Under the pieces are notes generated by a model that saw only the letters and a list, made by a program, of their open reading frames with translations, made no database searches and was not told the DNA's origin. DNA of 64,000 bases from Ryuthela nishihirai (taxonomy: Eukaryota; Arthropoda; Arachnida; Araneae; Heptathelidae), in the NCBI GenBank assembly GCA_038380435.1, contig JAWZYU010000034.1:26019404-26083403 (forward strand). The letters run 5' to 3'. Position 1 is the stretch's first letter, and each line of letters begins with the position of its first letter. Made by a program: the position numbers and the translations under genes. Of this stretch, positions 25,801 through 37,800 are shown piece by piece.

Positions 25801-28800
25801 TCTAAAGAGTTTAATTGTCTTTTAGTAGAGTTAGCTTTATGAAATCTAATTTTAGTGGAAGTAATGTGTCGAAGTCTACTAGTGTAAAAGCAAAGGAGAT
25901 TTGATGGCGGCGAGTTATTTAAGGTATAAAAATAGAAGTGGAGAGGTGTACGTTGGTAACTTATAGGTTTATTCACCAAGATAATTATGTCTCATATTGA
26001 ATGTTGTAAAAAGATTCCCTTTATGCTTTGAATAGGATCTGTAAGACTTGTAATAAAGTTTAATTCTCTACCTTCAGAAATTAGAAATGAAAATAACCCT
26101 CTGTATTTAAAAGATATTTACGTATTATTTTGTTTTAAATATTTCAAATGCAAAATTTTATTGTAAAGAAACGGAGTATTATTTTATATTGTTGTTTACC
26201 ATGTGATATAGTGTGCTGTTGCTGAAATATTCATTGGTAATGTTCAGCAGAACCTGGACGGGCAGTTGCCCCTTGGTTCTCAATTGTAAAGACCAAAATT
26301 ATGTTTCTTTGATTTACTGAAAATTTTTATTTTATTGTGGCTAGCCTTTGTGTATTGTTTTCTGTGTACCTTTTGCATTGATGTATTAAATTATCATTAT
26401 TATTATTAAATGCCATTCCGGTGCTTGATGTTTCTCTGTCATAAACTAGAATATGCTGTGGTACTTGATGTTTCCGAATATTTGACTGCAGGTAGATCTG
26501 TACTTTCTAAACAAAATATTTTTCAAATATTAGTGTCATATACAATATTTTTCCGCCCTACCTGATGTAGTGATTAGCGTACCTGACTACTAATGCATCG
26601 GGCCGATCCTTGTGTAGGTGTTTTCTTGTCAAATCAAAAAGTGGAAAGCTTGACCAGGGACAAACTATTCACTGCTTCTAGGTTATTATCCGTCCTTTGT
26701 GTACGGGAGTACCTTCTCTTTAAAAAGAGATATATATAGAGAGAGATATATAGTTTAGTAACCACGGGTACTTTTACTTACATTTAGCAAATTTAAATTT
26801 GTTTTTATGATAACTACTGGTAATGGAATTAATATCTCTTTTTTAAATTCGTGATGAGACTTCCAAAGCCACCAGAATATCTGCAGGTAATGACAGAATA
26901 AGGAAACAACGCAACTCGAGATTCGAACCCCAACATTTGCACTGTCACCGTGAACCAACAAGATACCACTTTGCCATGGAGGTGTTATTTAAACAGTATA
27001 TTTATACATCCATGTGCAGTCTGCAATTTTGAATAATCTCAAAATTGCAGACTTCAATTTTTTCGACAATAATATTTTTAATTTTTTGTAGTTCTACAGA
27101 GTGTTTAAAAATTTTGGAAACGTTGCACTGCAGATTGCCAGATTTGTGAGACTTTAAGAAAGAGTCCAATAATATGAGAGAAGACTACCAAAGGGTAATT
27201 AGGGAAAATGAGCATTTAGTAATAATAATAACTTTATTTATGCCTTAGTATGGTTATATACATAGATTAACCAGCTATCATTATGGCTTGTCAGCAGATA
27301 CTGAAACAATATATTGAAGATCTTGGAGATCAGATCAAAAGCTCAAAAGGTTGAAATCCCTCTGAATGGCACTTTCTTGCACACAATGGGCTAGAGGACC
27401 AGGTCACAAGGACACTGATAGCTCACAGAAGTTAGGGGGCCCGGTGAATGGCTGTTAGGAGACAGAATGTAGCCTCCCATCAAGGCCATGAAGCTTGTTC
27501 TTTAACGTGCACAGGGTGTGGCTCTTCCGCACGCGAAGCCACAGCTTAAGTCTCATCCGATGGACAGCGTACTTTCCAAGCCCATAGGTGTCCCCTAGGG
27601 CAGAGAGATAGAGAAATGTCAACGGTTGCCCAGGTGGAATTGGAATCTTTGAACTGCGGATTATGAGTTTGGAGCACTACTGACTGAGACTCCCATCCAT
27701 TACCAGAAAAATGGACTGGGTACAAATGGTTCATTCCAAAATTGAAATGACCATGGTCTTACTGGATCAAATGCAGTAAGAGTAATAAACTGGTACAGAA
27801 AATCTTCTTATAAAATAAATAATCCAATACCATTCATCTTATGGAATGGGTGGCACAGTCGGTAGCGTGTCAGGCTCATAATCTGCAGTTCCCAGGTTCC
27901 AGTGTCTCCTCAGCCAACGTTGAGATACCACAGCTGAGGTGTCCCCTACTGATGGAGGGTAGGGCATGGTACGAAGATAAATATCAACACTGGTCCAGGT
28001 GGGACTCGCACTTGGCAACTGCAAATTACGAGCCTGGCACGCTACCGAATGAGCCACTCCACCTAGCCTCTGAGCGGCACTTGTTTTTGCACACCCTGTG
28101 CTAAATTTCGTAATCACAATGACCCCAAAGGCTCATAGAAGTTTGGGGGAAGGTAATGTAACTGGAACAGATATTAGGCCTCCTTCCCCCATTTTAAGAA
28201 CTTTTTTGAGAACAAGTTCTTAAAAAGTTCTGAAGTTGCCTGTCAAGGCCATCCAGCGTTTTTTCTGAGGTGCGCAGGATATGACCCTCCTACACACGGG
28301 ACTTAACGTCCATTCGACGGACGTACCCTTTACAAGCCTATCTGTGTTTCCTAGTGACCGAGGGTAGGGTGGTGAGGTGGTGGTTGCGGATATAAATTTC
28401 AACCCTGACGCGGGTATGACTGGAATACTGGGTATATCTTGGGATTCAATTGTATTAGAGCATTTTCTACTTACCCAGCAACACTCGTATCGAAACTTAT
28501 GTTTTTGCTCTTTCGATCAAGAAACGAGTTCAAATGTTGGTTTGGTCTCATCAGATAATACATGAATTGCCCATACCACCAGGCCATTGGGTTGTCATGG
28601 ATACGCACCAGACGAGGTGTGATGTCAGATGGAAGCTTCGTCAACAGTTCTCTAAGAGTAGGATCTAAAACAATTATAAAATATATTACAATTAATGCAT
28701 TTTATTTGTTGTTCTCAACTTTCTTTAAGAATCAATTACTACGCATCAAGAAATTGTTATGTCATAATATTTATCGAGGACCGTGCACATCTCGGGAGGG

Positions 28801-31800
28801 AAAGAATCTATCTGAGCCTTCTTTCAATTTTTTACAATATTCTTTTGTTTAAAAACTGTTGGGAAATTAAAATTATCCGAGTTTCTAAAATCTTATTTTT
28901 TATTGTTTGCAAGAAATCACAAAGTTCATAATAAAAATTTGAGTACAATTTTTAGCTAAACTTTAAATCATCATCTGTAATAATAAACGGGAGACACGAA
29001 TAATGAGGTAACAAAAAAAAACACGGGACATAAAGGGACACGAATAATGAGGACTGTAATAATGAGGGAACACGGTGTATTTCGGCTCCTGTATTTCCTC
29101 CTTGTTCAATGATAATTTGTTTGAGTGCAGTCCTTATATTTTCGATGGTGATTGACGAATGTCTGGACTCTCAGTCGGTAAGACTTTTTAAATCAAATTC
29201 AGTGTGGATTTCAACAGTGCTATCAATGAAAAGTTCGCTTCTCTATTTGGTTTTCCTTTGTGTGTTCAGCATCAAAACGTTATCCCTTGCATGACACTGC
29301 ATCCGTCCTTGAACTTGAGACTCTCTAATGCAGCCTCTCTCCACCCCTCAGCAGACATTTGACAACTGACGCAATTTTGGCGTGCTACTTTCTCTCGGAG
29401 AGCAGTGACGTAGATGGCCGTGCTAAAGATTAGGAAGCGTGTGGTCAATGTTCATTGTGGAAATGTCATCGTGTTTCACGGTGCAGATTGTGTAATATTA
29501 TAATTACACTGTGCTCAGAGTTCAGGTGTGTGAAATGTGAGTCAAAGGCAGATAGCTTTAAGTATTGAATTAAATGTAATATATGTTAGAATGTTTTTTT
29601 ATTATTGTTTGGTAACAAAAGGATAAAATATTAGGAAATTTTCCTCTGAAAGAAACGCTAAATGGAAATGTGAGTTATGATCGGAAAATAAAATTATGAA
29701 AGGAAGAAATGAACTACAATCTGGATCAAATAGGTACTTCATCGCAGTTAAATGTGCAAGTCATTGATAGTGAGAATTTTAATAAAGAAAGGAATACATC
29801 TGGTCTTACAGAAAAAAAGCAATCTGGAATGGAAAAGAACTGAACTTTAGAGATCTCACTATGAGTGACATTAGAAACTGTATTAAAGGGCAGTTTGAAA
29901 GTTTAAATAAGGGATTAATGTTGGAATTGACTAAAATGAAAAAGTCTCTCGAGTTCAGTTCTGAGTTTATAATGGACCTAAAAACTGTCATGGAAGAAAC
30001 TAAAAAGTGATATACCAGAAATGAAAAAAGTAAATTTTAATTACTGAAAACAAGGTTCTTGCTAATCAAGTATTGGGCCTTCAGACTCAAGTGGATTACT
30101 TGGAAGAATATTCTAGAAACTCTAATTTGGAAATTGTAGGTGTACCTGATAATATAGGATAGGAACTAGAAGAAGTCTTCGAAGGAATTCAGAAAGCCTT
30201 AAATGTAACAGAAGAGATAGAAGTAAGCAATATATACTTATAGAGTGCCTACATCCATCAGAAACAAAATAAAACCAATTATATTACAATTTAGAGATAA
30301 GGATGAAGGAGCAAAATTTTGCTGGCGATAAAGAAGAAAAATTTGATTTCCTCAGACTATCTTCGAGATTCAGGTGTTCAAAAGTATATCACATTGAATA
30401 TTTGAAACCGTCGCATAAAGAGCTACTTTACGAAACGAAACAACACAAGCATAAGCATCACTATAAATTTTTATGGACTAAGGATGGGAAAGTTTTCATC
30501 AGAAAAGGTGAAAACTCAAGGATAATTGGATATTAAATTGGGCATTTACATTGCCCAGTTTTAATACTATTGGATAGTTATCAGTTACATCCTTAACATA
30601 TATCGCTGAAATATGCTGAACGAAATATTTCTGTGTCCTTATAAAGATATGATCAATTCAAGATCTTGAGTCTTTAAGTAATATGGTACTTTTTGATATC
30701 AAAGAGTGATAACCATATTCACACATTAAATTTATATATGACAGAGTATCATTTGTATCTTGTAATATATCACTGTTTATATCCCAAATTATTACACTAT
30801 TTTTATAATCCATCGTTTATAATATATCTTCCATCTGCTGCACAAAAAATTTAAATTGGTGTGTTTATGTGATTTATATATTGCCCAAATATTCATATCT
30901 AAATTTTAATCACAGACATATATACATTCTGCAGTATTCGTATTGAAAGGCATTTTAACGAAGTTAAAGACATTAGTTTTATAACAAAATCCCCCTAAAT
31001 TTGTTTCTTCCCCTATAGTCATAAAGCATATCATTACCATCAATTTTAAATGTATCAACTTCGTTTTCCGATACCCATATCTCACTGAGCACCGAAATAT
31101 CAATTTTGTAATTAACCATTTCTAATAAGTGTAATATTTCATTAAAATGAGCACGAATACTTCTAACATTAATATGAAAAATAATATAATTCAGAGTATT
31201 ATCACTATTTATATATTGTATAAACTCATTATCGCTACGAATGAAGTGTAATTAGCTAAAGTACTCTCTAAAGTAGGAGTTCTAAACGTGGGATACGCGG
31301 TAAAATTTTTTGAGTACGCCGTGAGAGCTCAAAAGTCGCTAGATCTAGTAACAAAGTGGATAGGTTAGCAACACTGCTGTGCAAAAATGTCATTTATTGT
31401 GTTTATCGATATATATAATTTATGAATACAAAATTTAATATATATATATGTTTTATTTTATTCACATTATTCCACTATATATATAGTTTTATCTATCTAT
31501 ACAAGGGGTGCGCCAGTTACATTCACATTTCCAGGGGGTAGGTGAAGCATAAAAGGTTGAGAATCACTAATATATATAATTTATTTTATTCCCATTGTTA
31601 TACTATAACTATAGTTGTATGACTATAGCTATATATTTTACATACACATTTCTAGGGGGTACGTGAAGCATAAAAGATTGAGAACCACTGATATATATGA
31701 TTTATTTTATTCCAATTGTTATACTATAACTATAGTTTTATGACTATAGCTATATATTTTACATACACATTTCTAGGGGGTACGTGAAGCATAAAAGATT

Positions 31801-34800
31801 GAGAACCACTGATATATATGATTTATTTTATTCCCATTGTTATACTATAACTATAGTTTTATCTATCTATACAAGGGGTACGCTAGTTACATGCACATTT
31901 CCAGGGGCTACATGAAGCATAAATGGTAGAGAACCACTGATATATATGCTTTATTCCCATTGTTATACTATAACTACTCTTTTATCTATCTATACAAAGG
32001 GGTACGCCAGTTACATACACATTTCCAGGGGGTACGTGAAGCATAAAAGGTTGAGAACCACTGATATATATGATTTATTTTATTCCCATTGTTATACTAT
32101 AACTATAGTTTTATGACTATAGCTATATATTTTACATACACATTTCTAGGGGGTACGTGAAGCATAAAAGATTGAGAACCACTGATATATATGTTTTATT
32201 TTATTCACATTATTACACTAGTAGTTAAACAGAAGAGTGAGCAGTTAGGTTCCTCCCCGCACGCCCCCCCCCCTACGCCAGCAGCTGAAGTCGAATGGGG
32301 TTGACATTTATAACCGATTAAAAATTATTTATTATCCTTCTCACTGTTGTGGGATTTTTTAGCCCTATTCATTATAATGCGCGGCTGCAGACCCGATTGA
32401 AAGACATTTAAGACCCCGGGAGAAAATATTTTTAAGCCCCTCTGGCATTCGTTTAAAACAGCCGAACGGGTTGACATTTATGTCCGCTTAAAAATTATTT
32501 ATTTGCCATCTCGTGGGAAGCTCTATTCATTATAATGTGCGGCTGCAGTCCCGATTGAAACAGCTGGCACCCGTGAGTAAACAAAATAAGCCCCTCTGGC
32601 ATTCAGCAGATGTTGAACTCGAATGGGTTGACATTTATGCCCGCTTAAAAATTATTTATTAACCTTCTCGCCCTATTCATTATAATGTGCGGCTGGTACT
32701 CGTGAGAAAAAATTTTAAGCCCCCTCTGGCATTCAGCAGATTCGTTTGAAACAGCCGAACGGGTTGACATTTATGACCGCTTAAAAATTATTTATTAACC
32801 TTCTCATTGTTGTGGGAAGTCCTATTGATTATAATGTGCGCCTGCAGATCCAATTGAGAAAAAATTTTATCAGAATGTTTTGTTATTGCAAGAGTGAGGT
32901 CCCCCACCCACCCTTCGCCAACAGCTGAGTCGAAAGGCTGACATCGCTTTTAAATTATCCTTCTCATTTGTGAGGGAAGACTGACATTCATAAGAATAAA
33001 GGATTGGCCACCGACTACAGCTAGGTTGACATTTATGACTGAACTCGCTGGTGAGAAAAGTTTTTAGCCGTACTCTGGCATTCATTAGAATGTGTGTGTC
33101 AGCAGAATATAGCTTCCGTCGGAATCGGCATTGTTAAAGACTCCCAGGTATGAGCGTTCAGCTCTGAAAAAAAAAATTAGGCTTAGAGACGAAAAGGAAT
33201 TCTATGCCACGATCGGCGAAACCTGGACGCTTCAGATGATGACCATTCCTTCGTTTAGAGAGGTATTTGAAAGGCCTCCTAATAATGTGTGGTGTCGTTA
33301 ATATTTGGGAGCCCTCAAATCCTTTCAGATATGGGTTGGTCAATAACGGGTGCCCAGAAGAAGCCACTGGTGACATTTATGACGACTGAAAATAATTTGC
33401 GACTTTATGAAAGAAATCGAGATTAAAGCACCAAGAAACGGGATGAGACTATCAATAATGGCTCGGATAAAAAAAATATCACGTCAGTTTTATTAGGATC
33501 TAAAAATAGTTGTATCTTTTGACTACGAATGAAACCCGTTGTTAATAAGAATCTTTATGTCCCATCTTAGGAGGTCCGAGCCGGGATACCCCGCGCTAGA
33601 CTTCCTTGAGAGGGAAAGTGATAACTGAGGGTGGGGGAATCCTTGCGACACCTGGTGGCGCAGATGGCGGGTGAACGCCTCAGAGGGGTTTTTCTGTCTG
33701 CGAATAAAATTAAAACCTTTCACCAATTGATTCTTACATAACAGTATTGGAATGCATAAGATTATAGAAGAAATGGCCCCAATGTAGAATATAGTTACTT
33801 AAAAATTGCAGATAATTGTGAGTCAGAGAAATTAAAGAAGTCACGTGTTCTAATAAAGAAAATTTTACAATAACTGAAATGGGCGATTTTTCCCGATCAC
33901 TTCGTGAAAAGATTTTTAAATGAGTAATACGCTAAGAGAACGGGCTACTACAAAAATAAATATTATTATATCGAGGCAGCTGAGAAATTGGTACGCAATC
34001 AACGACAATTTTTGAAATATTTCAAGTAGCTCTAAATAAAATCGGCGTCAAAATGCTACACGTACCCGATTCATAATAACCATCTTTGATGAATATTTTG
34101 TCAACTATTAAGAAACTGTTGTGATCTTCCAAAATGGACAGGTTGAAGGACTTTAAGAGTTGAAAACCTAGACACTATTCAACCAACACGAGACAGTAAT
34201 GTGAAGGGAAAAATAAGATTTCGGTCAACCTCCAAACGTTAGATTATAATAGCAGGAGTTGTTATGTAGAGAACTTTGTCTGAAAATTGCGAATAAAGAT
34301 TTTAATCAAATTGTCATTAGTTAATAAATAATTGTCACAAAGACCTGATAACGTCGTATAAAAGTTATCTGAACTAAAGGAGAAGAACACAGTTAGTATC
34401 ACGAGACTGCATTAAAAAGGTTTATGCAAATATACACGGAATTGAGACTCTCTACGAATCCACACGGTCGTTTTCGCGTTAAATGCGAACTTGGAGAGGT
34501 TTTGAGACGACCTTCTAAATTTTAGAAATGGCCGATTTCCGTCTCTCGGTTTTAAATCCGTACGCTAAGAAATAATTTGGCTTATAGATCAGAAGATATT
34601 TTCTCGCTATAAGAAAACGAATGGAGTCACTTACGGGGCAGGATTTCTGATTTAAATACGAATAGGGTTCATTTAGGTCGGCGCGGATTTTAACTGTCCA
34701 GATATTCAGCAAAACTATGGTTTACCAAGGAACTGGATTTAAATCACCTGTCTACCCTAAAGCGCCTTCCTCTTGACACTATTTTGATATGTATCATCTT

Positions 34801-37800
34801 AATTATACCAGCTGATAAAAAATCTGTTGTACTTAAATACGCTGTAGAAAGAAAGAGTCGTTATTAATCTATGGTCCAATCATAGTAGTTTTAAATCGTC
34901 CTACGTTCATTGGTCAACGATTTTGATTAAAATACTGCTCTGTGTCTCGTACGATCATCATTTTCGGCCAGCAATGGAAGCGAGGTGTCAAAATATGAGA
35001 GGGCGAAAGAGCGATCCTATTTGGAATGGTTTCAAGAAATACCCAAAGAGTAAGGGGTTTCGTGCCGTTTGCTTACAGTGTAACAAAGACATCATCGGTC
35101 TTGTACCACGCCTTAAAAGCCACCAATGTAAAGAAAAAGCTATAACATCTTGGCTAGACCAGCAAATCGCATCTGTGATGAACTCTTCCGAACCTGACAA
35201 AATCAGACGGTATCTCATCGTCATACAATCTCATCTAAAGGCCTTACGTGACCAAAGTTTCAACGTGAATGACTGAAAGACAATGTGCCCTACCTAAGAA
35301 CTGCTTCGGACGTGAATCGTGTCGTTGCCGACTGTTTAACGTAAGTAAGATTCATTTAAGCGATGATGCTAAACTTTTTGTGGAAGATAATACATGTCGG
35401 AACTTTCCTATGTGTACGAGCATTTGAATACGTACTCACTAAATATTGATAGTGTGGAAATATTGTTACTAATAAAGGATTTTGTATATATGATTTCGTA
35501 GTGAACATCGATTTGTTGTATGTCTGATTATTTCTTAGCGCAGTTAAGTTTACAACGACCTAAAGACTATGTGCTTTACAAACTCGTGAAACAAAGTGGG
35601 GTATGACTGATTGATATGTTAAATTCTATTCTGAAAATAAATACATGAAGCTGAAATGATTCAAACATTTGTCCGACTTCAAACTGAAAATACAAATTAT
35701 TATGTATTTTATTACACTCGCCAATATCAGATTAATGAATGTTTTTGCAAGATTATGGTGAAATTAGCCTCCAATGTGTAGAACCATCGTGTTAAATTGT
35801 GTTGCTTATGTCCCACAAATCGTATTAAAGAGAAATGTAGACACCGCAACTCATTTCTTAGAGCTAAATTTGTAATGTGTTGCACATAACTGACTGATAA
35901 TTTTAGCACTTGGTCATTTATACAAGTATTTTCCTTCTCGAGTAGTTGGGAAGAGAATGGTTTCTTTCTGTAAGAAAGCTTTTTTGGTGTAATTTATTAA
36001 TTTTCGAATAGTTACTTAACAATTGTTATTTCTAAAAAGCGAACTATCACAAATTATGTAAACGACATCAAAAGATAATATTTATTGCACGAAGTAAAAT
36101 GGAATTATTTACAGCACTTCAGCCAAAAAGAGCACGTTCTTTCTTTTTTTTACGGAGGACATTGGTGGAAGGCAAAGAGCCATTTAAGCAGATACGTTTA
36201 GAACATCGCCAACGATTGAATTTTGGTCCCACGAAAGGTACCAAATCCGTTAGTCAATGATTAAATGCTGTTCTGATGTATGAGCAAGCGTTAAAGAATA
36301 TTTCACACTTTGAACAGAACACAACTTTGCAGTCGTGGTTCTTTTTTCGGAAATATAACTGGTTGAAGAAAACAATGTATTACATTTAAAATGAAGTTTG
36401 ACTGCGTATAAATTTCTTTTAAAGATTTGTTTAGAAATTATCCTAACAAGTATATTTTGCAACATACCGCTGGGAGAAATTCTCTTTGTATACAAGGTGG
36501 GTCAAACGTCCCTAAAATCAACAACTTACTGATCAGGTATGCTACATTTGATAGATGTCAAATAACATTGCTCTCCTCGAATTTCAGGGTCTGACATCGC
36601 GACTATTTGTTTTGTATGTTAATGATAAGTTCATTAACATACAAAGATAAGACATTTACATTTTTAATAATGCACCATAAGTCTGTCCTCTCGAAGAATC
36701 CTTGAAATAAACGTGAATTAACTGAATTGAAACTTTGTTTTTTTCTCGTAGTCATGTGTACAGAACAGAAATCTTCTACAGTAAGCTATAAATACGCAAA
36801 TAGAAAATCCTATCTGATATAAAAATGGGGAGATCATCTTTTTAAAGAAAAGGCGATTTAGGCAAGATATGTTGATCTATCATGTAACTTCCAGAAATAA
36901 AGTCTGCAAATATAATATTTTCTTTTTACCAAACCAGTTAAGTCCCAAAATGAACCTAATTACAGACGTGATTTTCCGATAATAGACAGTTTGATAGAAT
37001 GCGTTGCCGAATGTACTCATTATTTGAAGGAAACTTTTTTTTTTGTATTTCACATAAATTTAAGATCATTTATGGTGACGGGGACCATACATCCTTTATT
37101 TCAGATGACAGCCCTTTATTTCGTTGCTCTGTCCTTTAGATTTATTTTTCTAAAATGGCCATTTTGTCTTTTATTTTGTGAATTGAAATAGTAAATTGAA
37201 TATTGGCGCGCATCACACGGTCCACAGAAACATGAAATTGTCATTTTACCGGCACTCGTTAACGGCGCGGCATCTATGGCTACGGCGTTAATGTGCGCGT
37301 GTACATATTGTACTTCACTGTGTGTAGTGAAGAAGCTGTAGTGGGAGCGCGTGGACATCTTGAAGTTGCGTTGTCACGGGTGTACTTTGGCTCAACATTA
37401 ATTCTTTACGAAGGGAGTTCGTTCAAAATGTATTTTCGATGACAAAGTAAAACAGTTACAGCTAAAAGAATCATCTTGGTGTTATCATTCTGTACATTTG
37501 CAGTTACTGGAACTTAAATATCAACGACGGCAAACTATTTTATGAAGTTTTGCATTAAAAGTTATGTCACCAGTGAAAAGATCGAGGAATGACGAGTCCT
37601 GCCAACGTAAATGGGTTGAAATTTTTAAAGATTTCACAGAAAAACACGTATCTTTTAAAAACATTTCAAAAATCATTCAATTTTGCTTATGTCTCCCCGG
37701 ATCTAATGCCCCCCCACTGAACGAGTATTTTCATTACTGAACAATATGTGGACCAATGAAAAAAATAAATATTGAAAGCATGCATTTATACCAAATGCAA

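Larger units (their letters stand above)
22540..26412 (+). mobile_element. CR1-like LINE with ORF1, endonuclease and 3' end, decayed
   Basis: ORF1 remnants: charged helical sequence 23460-23700, then 23807-24160 with K-V-E-I-P-G-I-P, V-H-R-I and P-I-I-V-R-F as in LINE ORF1 RNA-binding domains, then Y-K-F-L-W-V-K-E-G-K. Endonuclease traces: N-I-R-N-L near 24450 and V-Y-F-I-G-D-I-N-I-D-L-L at 24830. Pre-RT sequence I-F-T-C-I-N-E-K-V-A-L-Y-R-K-Y-K near 25315, then almost all of the RT missing, then the C-terminal F-N-S-L-P-S-E-I-R-N near 26065 and an ATTATTATT tail at 26392-26407. Two SINEs and a hairpin repeat interrupt it. Confidence 0.72.

Noticed and set aside
29109..29294. 61-codon hydrophobic ORF resembling a signal or membrane segment
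   Set aside because: Short, no context, no splice support; hydrophobicity expected from T-rich sequence.
33158..33726. Two minus-strand ORFs near the left end of the hAT
   Set aside because: No transposase motif and opposite strand to the BED and dimerisation segments.
37116..37358. 80-codon minus ORF with several cysteines inside the hAT
   Set aside because: No spacing typical of a zinc finger, no homology recognised, located in transposon interior.
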